Position numbers and translations under genes: made by a program | Assembly: GCF_002836735.1 (NCBI RefSeq) | Contig: NZ_PJAS01000051.1 | Coordinates: forward strand, 124,001-188,000 | Length of the DNA stretch: 64,000 bases | Source of the DNA: Psychrobacter sp. 4Bb | Lineage (GTDB): Bacteria; Pseudomonadota; Gammaproteobacteria; Pseudomonadales; Moraxellaceae | Reading direction: 5' to 3' | In this document: in pieces, positions 16,496-24,355 of the stretch | Numbering within the stretch: position 1 is the first letter of the stretch | Layout of the letters: each line of letters opens with the position of its first letter | The notes under the pieces: generated by a model | What the model saw: the letters and a program-made list of their open reading frames with translations, nothing else | The model's database searches: none | What the model was told of the DNA's origin: nothing

Positions 16496-18208
16496 ATGAT
16501 TTTGAGTCAAACAATATATGGACTGTTGGCATTACTGCCAATCGTTCTCTGTGGTATTTTTTTGATAGGGTTGCAATGGTCAGCCAAAAGAACCATGCCA
16601 ATCGTTCTGGCTGTTACTGCCGCGCTTGCCCTCTTTGTATGGGATATGACGCTTAATCGCGTGTCTTCATCTATTATTCAGGGAATGGTCATTACGGTTT
16701 CAGTATTGTGGATCGTATTTGGGGCTATTTTTTTACTGAATACGTTGAAGCATACTGGTGCCATTGCTGTTATCCGTGCTGGGTTTACCAATGTATCGCC
16801 AGATAGGCGGGTGCAAGCCATTATTATTGCTTGGTGCTTTGGTTGCTTTCTTGAAGGAGCTGCTGGCTTTGGTACAGCGGCTGCTATTGCCGCGCCTTTA
16901 CTGGTCGCGATAGGGTTTCCAGCGCTGGGTGCTGTGTTGATGGGAATGATGATACAAAGTACGCCTGTATCGTTTGGGGCAGTCGGTACGCCTATCGTTA
17001 TTGGAGTAAACAAGGGGTTAGATACAGTAGCCATTAGCGCCCAACTGGCACAACAAGGACTAGAGTGGGGCGATTTTTTACAACTGATCACCAGCCAAGT
17101 AGCCATTATGCACGGTGTTATTGGTACATTTATGCCACTTTTTATGGTGATGATGCTCACACGTTTCTTTGGGAAAAATAAAAGCTGGAGAGAAGGCTTC
17201 GCTATTTGGCCATTTGCTATTTTTGCGGGTTTGGCATTCACAGTCCCTTATACCCTAACAGGTATTTTTTTAGGGCCTGAGTTTCCGTCACTGGTCGGTG
17301 GTTTGGTCAGTATTGCTATCGTTGTTAATGCTGCAAAACGTGGCTTTTTAGTACCAAAAACCACATGGGATTTTGAACCGAAAAAAAGCTGGCCAAATGA
17401 GTGGCTTGGTAAGTTAGTGGTCAGTAAGGAAGACTTGACACCGAGTTCAAATGGTAAAAAGATGTCCGTGGTTATGGCATGGTTTCCTTATTTATTGGTT
17501 GCCCTTTTATTGGTGTGTTCTAGAGTATTAACAGGCTTTCAGTCTTTGCTGAACAGCGCGACAGTAGACCTAACCTCGATTTTAAGTGAGGCAGATATCA
17601 GTGCCAGTTTTAGTCCTTTATACTTACCAGGCGGCTTGTTATTAATCAGCGCCTTGGTTGCTGCGGCCTTTCAAACGAACAAACCTGTCAATGCACTAAA
17701 CAATGCCTTTAAAGAATCAGGTAAAACTGTACTAGGGGCCGGATTTGTCCTTATTTTTACGATTCCAATGGTTAGAATTTTTATTAATTCAGGCGTAAAC
17801 TTATCAGATGTGGCGAGTATGCCTGTCGCCAGTGCAGAGTTGTTTGCGGGTACTTTTGGTAGTGTTTTCCCCTTAATCAGTGCAACCATTGGTGCGTTAG
17901 GTGCCTTTATCGCGGGCTCTAATACCGTATCCAACATGATGTTCAGTCAATTCCAATACGAAGCCGCCATGAGCTTACATATTTCACCTTCTCTAATCAT
18001 CGCGGCTCAAGCAGTTGGTGCGGCTGCTGGTAATATGATTGCAGTACATAATGTGGTGGCTGCATCAGCAACGGTGGGCCTACTCGGTATGGAGGGCGCC
18101 ACACTTAGGCGTACTATTTTACCTACCATCTATTATGTGTTGTTCTGCGGAATAATCGTTATGGCTACCATTTACATTTTCGGTTTTCAAGGTCCTTTAG
18201 CACCATAA
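16496..18208 (+). CDS. lctP: L-lactate permease (LctP/LldP family)
   Basis: A 570-aa integral inner-membrane symporter with about 12-14 hydrophobic segments along its whole length (E. coli LldP has 551 aa). Family landmarks: the GCFLEGAAGFGTAAAIAAPL block (about 118-137), SFGAVGTPIVIGVNKG, and a C-terminal FIAGSNTVSNMMFSQFQ followed by AVGAAAGNMIAVHNVVAA. It takes up D- and L-lactate (and glycolate in E. coli) with protons. AAAGG lies only three bases before the ATG at 16496; a TTG two codons on has better spacing, so the true start may be 16502. It forms a pair with dld, 33 bp downstream. Confidence 0.93.
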   Translation: MILSQTIYGLLALLPIVLCGIFLIGLQWSAKRTMPIVLAVTAALALFVWDMTLNRVSSSIIQGMVITVSVLWIVFGAIFLLNTLKHTGAIAVIRAGFTNVSPDRRVQAIIIAWCFGCFLEGAAGFGTAAAIAAPLLVAIGFPALGAVLMGMMIQSTPVSFGAVGTPIVIGVNKGLDTVAISAQLAQQGLEWGDFLQLITSQVAIMHGVIGTFMPLFMVMMLTRFFGKNKSWREGFAIWPFAIFAGLAFTVPYTLTGIFLGPEFPSLVGGLVSIAIVVNAAKRGFLVPKTTWDFEPKKSWPNEWLGKLVVSKEDLTPSSNGKKMSVVMAWFPYLLVALLLVCSRVLTGFQSLLNSATVDLTSILSEADISASFSPLYLPGGLLLISALVAAAFQTNKPVNALNNAFKESGKTVLGAGFVLIFTIPMVRIFINSGVNLSDVASMPVASAELFAGTFGSVFPLISATIGALGAFIAGSNTVSNMMFSQFQYEAAMSLHISPSLIIAAQAVGAAAGNMIAVHNVVAASATVGLLGMEGATLRRTILPTIYYVLFCGIIVMATIYIFGFQGPLAP

Positions 18209-18241
18209 AGCACATGTAACCTCCAAGATAAAGAGATTGAT

Positions 18242-19993
18242 ATGCATTCATCAAACCTTTTCTCATCAAATATGCCTTCTCAAGACATCATTAGCCCTGA
18301 TCAAGTGTTAGACAAGCTGACGAACGTATTAGGAGCTAGCAATGTACAAGCAGATCCAGAAAAAAACGAACACTATAGAATGGGGTGGCGCTCTGGTGGT
18401 GGCAGCGCTTTGGCTGTTTTGTTTCCGCAAACACTGCTCGAGATTTGGCGTAGCTTAGAGATATGTGTGGCAGGCGACTGCATTATTATCATGCAAGCAG
18501 CAAAAACAGGGCTGACTGAAGGCTCAACCCCGAGCGGTAATGACTACGATAGACCAGTGGTTGTGATTAACACCCTTGCAATGAATCAGTTGTATTTGGT
18601 GAATGATAACGAGCAAGTGATTAGCTTACCTGGCGCCACGTTGCATCAGTTGCAAAGTCAGCTTAAAGCCGTAAATAGAGCACCTCACTCGGTCATCGGT
18701 TCATCGACGTTAGGTGCGTCAATTATTGGCGGTGTCTCTAATAATTCAGGTGGGGCACTGGTGAAAAGAGGTCCTGCTTATACCGAGCTGGCATTGTTTG
18801 CCCAAATAGACAAGCACGGTCAGCTAGTGCTGGTTAATCACCTAGATGTAGAGTTAGGCGACACTCCAGAAGAAATACTCACTAATCTGCAAACAGGTAA
18901 TTTTGATAAAAGAGCATTACCTGATACTGGTAAGATGGCATCTGATAAAGAATATATCGCCAGAGTAAAAGATGTTGATGCAAGTACGCCAAGTCGTTTT
19001 AATGCGGATAAGCGAAGACTGTATGAAGCCAGTGGCTGCGCTGGTAAACTTGCCGTGTTTGCAGTGCGTCTTGATACCTATCCAACGGCTGCAAAAGAGA
19101 AAACATTTTATATAGGCACCAACAGTGTGAGTGAGCTTGCACAGCTCAGAAGGCAGATATTATCAAGCTTTGATAATATCCCTGAAGTGGGTGAGTACAT
19201 GCATCGTGATATATTTGATGTATCCGCTAAATACGGAAAAGACACGTTCCTGAGTATTAAGCATCTCGGTACCAACGCCTTACCTAGATTGTTTTCTATC
19301 AAAGGCGCTATGGACGCAAAGTTCCATAAATGGTCATGGATGCCAAAGCACTTTACTGACAAAGTTATGCAGTTCGTCGCCAATATATTTCCAAAGCATT
19401 TACCGAAGCGAATGCTAGAGTATCGCGACCAATATGAGCATCATCTCATCTTAAAAATGAGTGATGACGGCATAGCAGAAGCACAGGATTTTCTGAAGGT
19501 GTTTTTCGACGCTTCAAATACGGGTAACTATTTTGAATGTAGTCAAGAAGAATCAGAAAGCGCCTTTTTACATCGCTTTGCCGCTGCAGGTGCTGCATTA
19601 CGTTATGAAGTCATACATGAAAAAGAAGTCGGCGATATATTGGCATTGGATATTGCCATACCACGTAACGAATTAGAATGGCTCGAAACGCTACCTGAAG
19701 ACATTGAACAACACTTAGAGAAGAAACTCTATTATGGACACTTCTTTTGTTATGTATTTCATCAAGACTATATTCTGAAGAAGGGTAGTGATGCACATCT
19801 TGTTAAAAAAATGATGCTAGAGCTACTGAGCGCACGCGGAGCCAAATATCCTGCTGAGCATAATGTCGGACACCTATACGAAGCGGAACCTGATTTGCAG
19901 AACTTTTATAAAAGTCTAGACCCAACCAATACCTTTAATCCGGGTATTGGTAAAATGTCGAAAACCAAACGCAATTGCTCGTGCTGTTTATAA
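18242..19993 (+). CDS. dld: Quinone-dependent D-lactate dehydrogenase
   Basis: A 583-aa FAD enzyme of the Dld type (E. coli Dld 571 aa), a peripheral membrane protein that oxidises D-lactate to pyruvate and passes electrons to the quinone pool. The N-terminal FAD-binding domain shows QAAKTGLTEGSTPSG and VIGSSTLGASIIGGVSNNSG (about 140-160). The membrane-binding and cap regions follow (HRDIFDVSAKYGKDTFL, AMDAKFHKW). The C-terminus has AEHNVGHLYEAEPDLQNFY and DPTNTFNPGIGKMSK, as in E. coli. Together with the permease upstream it makes a complete lactate-use unit. It ends in a Cys pair (NCSCCL). Confidence 0.95.
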   Translation: MHSSNLFSSNMPSQDIISPDQVLDKLTNVLGASNVQADPEKNEHYRMGWRSGGGSALAVLFPQTLLEIWRSLEICVAGDCIIIMQAAKTGLTEGSTPSGNDYDRPVVVINTLAMNQLYLVNDNEQVISLPGATLHQLQSQLKAVNRAPHSVIGSSTLGASIIGGVSNNSGGALVKRGPAYTELALFAQIDKHGQLVLVNHLDVELGDTPEEILTNLQTGNFDKRALPDTGKMASDKEYIARVKDVDASTPSRFNADKRRLYEASGCAGKLAVFAVRLDTYPTAAKEKTFYIGTNSVSELAQLRRQILSSFDNIPEVGEYMHRDIFDVSAKYGKDTFLSIKHLGTNALPRLFSIKGAMDAKFHKWSWMPKHFTDKVMQFVANIFPKHLPKRMLEYRDQYEHHLILKMSDDGIAEAQDFLKVFFDASNTGNYFECSQEESESAFLHRFAAAGAALRYEVIHEKEVGDILALDIAIPRNELEWLETLPEDIEQHLEKKLYYGHFFCYVFHQDYILKKGSDAHLVKKMMLELLSARGAKYPAEHNVGHLYEAEPDLQNFYKSLDPTNTFNPGIGKMSKTKRNCSCCL

Positions 19994-20307
19994 CTGAATT
20001 CTATAACTGATATTTAAAACTGGCATTGGGCTGATTGTTTATCAGTAGCTAAGCTAAGTAGCAAAGTAGTTCAGTGTTTGTCTATTATAAATGTTCAATA
20101 CACCCTCAGAAGCACTGCCGATTGGTAGTGCTTTTTGATTATTTCTAGGTAAATGTATCAGCAGCCTCGAGTTCAGAAGCACATTTATTCAAAATGATTT
20201 TGTTATCTATTGTTAAATACCAGTCGATGCTATGTATAATGCAGCACTAGCATAGCTTTCACTCAGTATGGCTTTCACTCATATGCCTTTAATAAGAAGA
20301 TTACATT
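19994..20307. other. 314-bp spacer between dld and malic enzyme
   Basis: Holds the dld terminator (20110-20137) and the malic enzyme promoter. Just before the gene, a 16-base unit is repeated in tandem (AGCTTTCACTCAGTATG at 20254 and GGCTTTCACTCATATG at 20270). The repeat could be a regulator site or a small slippage duplication. No gene seen. Confidence 0.45.
20110..20137 (+). terminator. Terminator after dld
   Basis: 9-bp stem AGCACTGCC / GGTAGTGCT (one G-T pair), loop GATT, followed by TTTTTG. Confidence 0.8.
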
Positions 20308-21990
20308 ATGTCAAACAAGCGTCCTTTATATATTCCTGTTGCTGGACCCGCTCTTTTAGAGACACCTTTATTGAATAAAGGTAGTGCTTTTTCATCAGAA
20401 GAACGTAGTAGCTTTAATTTAACGGGGCTATTACCTCATAATATTGAAACGATTGAGGAGCAATCATTACGTGCTTATCATCAACTAAGCTCATTCACTG
20501 ATGCGATGGATAAGCATATTTACTTGCGTAACATCCAAGATACCAATGAAACCTTATTTCATCATCTAATTGAGCAGCATATCGAAGAAGTCATGCCGCT
20601 CATTTATACCCCAACCGTTGGTCAGGCGTGTGAAAAGTTCTCGCAAATCTATCGTCGTAAACGGGGTTTGTTTATCTCATATCCTGAGCGTCACAAAATC
20701 GACGATATGCTACAAAATGCCACCAAACAAAACGTCAAAGTGATCGTTGTTACTGACGGTGAACGTATCTTGGGCCTAGGGGATCAGGGTATTGGTGGTA
20801 TGGGTATTCCAATCGGTAAGTTGTCTTTATACACGGCTTGTGGTGGTATTAGCCCAGCCTACTGTCTACCTATTTTGCTGGATGTCGGCACCAATAACCA
20901 ACAGTTGCTTGATGATCCTATGTATATGGGCTGGAGAAATCCGCGCATCTCTGGCGATGAATATAATGAATTTGTGGACTTATTTATTCAGGCCGTTAAG
21001 CGCCGTTGGCCAGAAGTGTTATTACAGTTTGAAGATTTTGCTCAGGAAAACGCTACCCCGTTATTGAATAAATATCGTGATCAGCTATGCTGCTTTAATG
21101 ATGATATTCAAGGGACTGCTGCGGTATCGGTTGGTACTCTGATTGCAGCGTGTCTAAATAAAGGTCAAAAACTTAGCCAACAGAATATCGCATTTTTAGG
21201 CGCAGGATCTGCAGGTTGCGGTATTGCTGAGCATATTATTCGCCAAATGCAACGTGAAGGATTGACTGAAGAGCAAGCTCGTAGTCAAGTATTCATGGTT
21301 GATCGTTATGGCCTGCTAACAGATGGCATGACAGAACTGCAAAAATTCCAAGAACCATTAGTACAAAAGGAATCAGCTATTGCCAGCTGGGATAAAAGTA
21401 AGAAACTCGGCTTAGCGCAAGTGGTTAAACAAGCAAAAATCACCGTATTATTTGGTGTTAGCGGACAAAAAGGTCTGTTCACCCAAGAAGTGATCGAGTC
21501 GCTATGTGCTAATACTGAGCACCCAATTGTACTACCACTTTCAAATCCAACGTCTCGTGTGGAGGCAACACCGCAAGAAGTCATGAATTGGAGTAAAGGT
21601 AAGGCCATTGTTGCGACGGGTAGTCCGTTTCCTCATACCACTTATAACGGTCAGTCTTTTGAGGTTTCTCAGTGTAATAACAGCTATATTTTCCCTGGTA
21701 TTGGCCTGGGTGTTTTAGCAGCACGTGCGACAGGTATCAGCGATAATATGCTAACGGCAGCAAGCCAAGCCCTTGCAGATATATCAATGGAATACGAAAA
21801 AGCACCTGGTGCCATACTACCGCCAATTAAAGTTATCAGAGAGATCAGTGAAAAGATAGCGTATGCAGTGGCATTACAAGCGGCTCAAGATAAGCTAGCA
21901 CTACCTATCACATCGGAGAATTTACAACGCCGATTAAAAGCGAACTTTTGGTTACCTGAATATCGTAACTATCGCCGTACTTCTTTCTAA
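20308..21990 (+). CDS. maeA: NAD-dependent malic enzyme (oxaloacetate-decarboxylating)
   Basis: A 560-aa enzyme close to E. coli MaeA (565 aa) that converts malate to pyruvate and CO2 with NAD. Visible blocks: [20 protein letters not shown] (residues 95-114, active-site Tyr), [17 protein letters not shown] with the metal/malate region, [30 protein letters not shown], and the Rossmann motif [15 protein letters not shown] (about 293-307). [15 protein letters not shown] and [16 protein letters not shown] complete the pattern. It supports pyruvate supply during growth on organic acids, consistent with its lactate-gene neighbours. It has its own promoter and terminator. Confidence 0.95.
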   Translation: MSNKRPLYIPVAGPALLETPLLNKGSAFSSEERSSFNLTGLLPHNIETIEEQSLRAYHQLSSFTDAMDKHIYLRNIQDTNETLFHHLIEQHIEEVMPLIYTPTVGQACEKFSQIYRRKRGLFISYPERHKIDDMLQNATKQNVKVIVVTDGERILGLGDQGIGGMGIPIGKLSLYTACGGISPAYCLPILLDVGTNNQQLLDDPMYMGWRNPRISGDEYNEFVDLFIQAVKRRWPEVLLQFEDFAQENATPLLNKYRDQLCCFNDDIQGTAAVSVGTLIAACLNKGQKLSQQNIAFLGAGSAGCGIAEHIIRQMQREGLTEEQARSQVFMVDRYGLLTDGMTELQKFQEPLVQKESAIASWDKSKKLGLAQVVKQAKITVLFGVSGQKGLFTQEVIESLCANTEHPIVLPLSNPTSRVEATPQEVMNWSKGKAIVATGSPFPHTTYNGQSFEVSQCNNSYIFPGIGLGVLAARATGISDNMLTAASQALADISMEYEKAPGAILPPIKVIREISEKIAYAVALQAAQDKLALPITSENLQRRLKANFWLPEYRNYRRTSF

Positions 21991-22035
21991 GTTAGAGATT
22001 AGATAGTTAGCTATTATCGATATTGCAAACACCAT

Positions 22036-22075
22036 AAAAAATCACCTTAACTTGAAAAGTTAGGGTGATTTTTTT
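22036..22075 (+). terminator. Terminator after maeA
   Basis: Stem AAAATCACCTTAACT / AGTTAGGGTGATTTT with one mismatch, loop TGAAA, followed by a run of T. Confidence 0.85.
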
Positions 22076-22148
22076 ATCTATGCATTAATATAAAACTATA
22101 GGGTCTGTATGGTCGCGTAGCTTGTTTCAGTAATGTGTAAGTTAATGA

Positions 22149-22193
22149 TTTTGACGGTATCTTATTTGTCGATATTGGTCGATACCGTCAAAA
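22149..22193. repeat. 13-bp perfect inverted repeat
   Basis: Arms TTTTGACGGTATC (22149-22161) and GATACCGTCAAAA (22181-22193) are perfect complements around a 19-base centre. It lies between the maeA terminator and the tRNA terminator, outside any gene. Neither side has a T-run, so it is not a standard terminator. It may be an operator, a structured RNA or the ends of a small decayed element. Confidence 0.6.
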
Positions 22194-22251
22194 GTAGCCA
22201 AGATATAATTTTATTATTCCTTACTAACCTTGCCTATTAACCCTTAAATAT

Positions 22252-22292
22252 AAAAAACCCCTTGTAGCACAAGGCTTACAAGGGGTTTTTTA
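22252..22292 (-). terminator. Bidirectional terminator next to tRNA-Arg
   Basis: Long stem AAAAAACCCCTTGTA / TTACAAGGGGTTTTTT (one mismatch) with loop GCACAAGGC. T-runs lie on both sides. It is placed just downstream of the minus-strand tRNA gene. Confidence 0.88.
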
Positions 22293-22312
22293 TTACTTCT
22301 AATATTATTGGA

Positions 22313-22388
22313 TGGTGCGCCCACCAAGACTCGAACTCGGATCGATCGCTTAGGAGGCAACTGCTCTATCCTGTTGAGCTATAGGCGC
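22313..22388 (-). tRNA. tRNA-Arg (anticodon CCU)
   Basis: A 76-nt cloverleaf on the minus strand with an encoded CCA end. The acceptor stem pairs GCGCCTA with TGGGCGC. The D arm is GCTC...GAGC, the anticodon arm GTTGC-CTCCTAA-GCGAT places CCT at 34-36, and the T arm is CCGAG-TTCGAGT-CTTGG. It reads the rare Arg codon AGG. It is a single-copy unit followed by a strong terminator. No integrase or att duplication is seen near its 3' end. Confidence 0.95.
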
Positions 22389-22461
22389 ATTATGGAGTGA
22401 CATTGTAGAAAAAAGCAGTCATAAAAGCAATCAACAAAAGACAAATAGAGACAATTTATCT

Positions 22462-23268
22462 TTACTCACCATTGCTAAGCGCGTCAGTGACATCTACAGC
22501 ATGATCACCTGATGCATTTTTTGCCTGTGAGGTTGGTTTAAATAAGTCATTTACACTGTTCTTATAACCACTAATGTTCTCATAATCATATTTTTTTAGT
22601 ATATCTTGACCTGTGCTCGATAGTAAAAAATTACGGAAGTTAATAGCAGTTGTATCGTCTGTCAGGATGACACCTTCAAGCGCCTGTTCATCTTTTAGCG
22701 CATAGTTAAAGGGGTTTAGAGTGTGTATCTTTTTATCTTTATCATGCGTACTATTATCACTATTTTTATCAGATGCATCATTTATACCAACATCCTCAGT
22801 ACTTTTCTGACTTTGACCATTTCTATCTTGTGCCTGTTGCAATTCTGACTGTAGGAGTGATACCCGTTCTGTAGATAGGCTATCGTCATTAGTAATAATC
22901 ATATCTGTATCAAAAACGAAGTCAGAGAGTTTGTCTTTGGTAGAACCATTACTTGGTACTGTAAGAAGGTCGTGAGAGGGGACATAGCTCGCTAGCACTT
23001 GCACGTGCGGATAACGAGATTCAAAGCTCACAATGATATCGTCCAAAGGTATCTGTAACTTCTCCTCTGCTCGAATGTATAACACAATGTCAGCAATCTC
23101 TCTTGATTCATCACCTTTCGTACTAGGGTCTGCTTCACTTTCACTTGCCATGATTGGCAATGGGTCTGTGTTTTTTTGATTACTGGTCCACAACCAAATG
23201 AAGACCGCGATAAAGATTGTGAGCAGTAGCAAGATTAGCCCAGCCAGCAGTAGTTTGTAGTCTTTCAT
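22462..23268 (-). CDS. Membrane-anchored ModA-like (solute-binding fold) protein
   Basis: A 268-aa protein with one N-terminal transmembrane helix (LLLAGLILLLLTIFIAVFIW, residues 5-24) and an outside domain. The domain resembles a truncated molybdate-type periplasmic binding protein: DIVLYIRAEEKLQIPLDDII with SFESRYPHVQVLASYV (N-terminal lobe), FDTDMIITND, and NFRNFLLSSTGQDILKKYDY (about 212-231), which mirrors the FLLSPEGQxILKKYG end of ModA. A Ser/Asp/Asn-rich linker (about 150-182) interrupts it. No permease or ATPase genes are adjacent, so it may sense or scaffold rather than transport. It is downstream of, and probably co-transcribed with, the gene at 23335. Function unknown. Confidence 0.6.
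   Translation of the reverse strand: MKDYKLLLAGLILLLLTIFIAVFIWLWTSNQKNTDPLPIMASESEADPSTKGDESREIADIVLYIRAEEKLQIPLDDIIVSFESRYPHVQVLASYVPSHDLLTVPSNGSTKDKLSDFVFDTDMIITNDDSLSTERVSLLQSELQQAQDRNGQSQKSTEDVGINDASDKNSDNSTHDKDKKIHTLNPFNYALKDEQALEGVILTDDTTAINFRNFLLSSTGQDILKKYDYENISGYKNSVNDLFKPTSQAKNASGDHAVDVTDALSNGE
22734..22786. repeat. Duplicated 53-56 bp segment, copy 1 (inside the ModA-like gene)
   Basis: This stretch, which encodes part of the Asp/Ser/Asn-rich linker of the ModA-like protein, recurs at 24241-24296. The two copies differ by two substitutions and one 3-bp insertion (GTA). Confidence 0.85.
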
Positions 23269-23334
23269 ATATTACTGCTCTTTTATTATTAGTTGATTCA
23301 TAGCAACGTTTATATACAGGGTGGTATCTAGTTT

Positions 23335-23862
23335 TCAAAGCTTTTGTTCTAGTACTTCATCGGTTAATTCAGCCAACATGTCTGCAAAGATATCCGTGTC
23401 TGCAGAAGGGGTAGATACTTGTTCTTCATTAACCTCACCATTTTCATCAGTATGGCCATTGGTTTGGCAATCTGTTAGAGGATCAGATTGGTCGTTTAAT
23501 ACCTTGGCAGCAGGTGTAGTAGTTTGATGCGCTGCTAACGGCGATTCACCGGTTAATAGTCTGTCTTTTAACCATCTAAACCCATGTGCCTCCCACCATG
23601 CTTCAAAACGTGGCAACGTGCTACTACGTACCGCTACAGGTAGATCTAGCGTTCTCAATTTCTGCGCAAGGATAGGGTCGCTGATAGCTTGATGGATGCT
23701 CAAATAAAGTGAGCTACTATCATCGGTATAGGGTCGTCTGTTTTTCCATGATCTCTCATCGATTTTCATACGTGGCAGTTGCCACAACTCACCGCGATAA
23801 TACACGACGTATAAGCGTTGTTTTGGATGGACAAAAATAGCATCAATGGGACGCAATGGCAT
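23335..23862 (-). CDS. Uncharacterised protein, likely Moraxellaceae-specific
   Basis: A 175-aa protein if started at the ATG at 23862; a TTG at 23883 in the same frame lacks a ribosome site. The N-terminal 100 residues are well structured (MPLRPIDAIFVHPKQRLYVV, YYRGELWQLPRMKIDERSW, LPRFEAWWEAHGFRWL). The last 70 are acidic and low in complexity. There is no signal peptide or membrane helix. It precedes the ModA-like gene by 66 bp on the same strand. I do not recognise the family. Confidence 0.65.
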   Translation of the reverse strand: MPLRPIDAIFVHPKQRLYVVYYRGELWQLPRMKIDERSWKNRRPYTDDSSSLYLSIHQAISDPILAQKLRTLDLPVAVRSSTLPRFEAWWEAHGFRWLKDRLLTGESPLAAHQTTTPAAKVLNDQSDPLTDCQTNGHTDENGEVNEEQVSTPSADTDIFADMLAELTDEVLEQKL

Positions 23863-24355
23863 AATATTAAGTAATCCCGTCAATAGAAAGTGTTATTTAG
23901 ATACAGGTTGTAAAGGCCAATTTAAAAACCGCAATGAGATTATTTCATTGTAAATATGAATGATAGTATAAAACGACACTAAATGTCGCAAGCTTATTAT
24001 AATATCGGCATTTACACTAGTAAACGATAACCATCAATGGCACACTGATAGCAAATTTGGCAAGTCAACGTTATCAATGGATATGTAGAATTTGCTACTA
24101 TGATTGTTTTTGTTTCTGGCCCTCATGCTAGCAGAAATGCATCATAGTAACGACCATCAAACATGGATTGATGAGTATCGATTTTTGTTTTGTCTAGACG
24201 TTTTATGGCGTTTTTGACATTGGATACAGACATCTCATCTTATCTTTATTATGCGTAGTACTATTATCACTATTTTTATCAGCTGCATCATTTATAAGTG
24301 AAGCCTTTTTTATTAATCCTAATATCTAACCCTTATTTCAATCAGATTATTGTCT
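23863..24355. other. Intergenic region upstream of recC with a duplicated gene fragment
   Basis: A 493-bp spacer with the recC promoter region. Most of it has no coding signal. Its part at 24241-24296 is a near-copy of the Asp/Ser-rich linker of the ModA-like gene (see the repeat entry). Confidence 0.5.
24241..24296. repeat. Duplicated 53-56 bp segment, copy 2 (intergenic, before recC)
   Basis: Second copy of the segment at 22734-22786, in the same orientation, 1.5 kb away and outside any gene. It ends just before the recC start region. It may be a leftover of a tandem duplication of the ModA-like locus. Confidence 0.85.

Noticed and set aside
16678-17241. Long minus-strand reading frame opposite lctP
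   Set aside because: It lies inside a clear permease gene, its composition (Pro/Ala/Ile-rich) is that of an antisense shadow, and it has no ribosome site.
22313-22388. tRNA gene as a genomic-island attachment site
   Set aside because: No integrase gene and no repeated tRNA 3' end was found near it.
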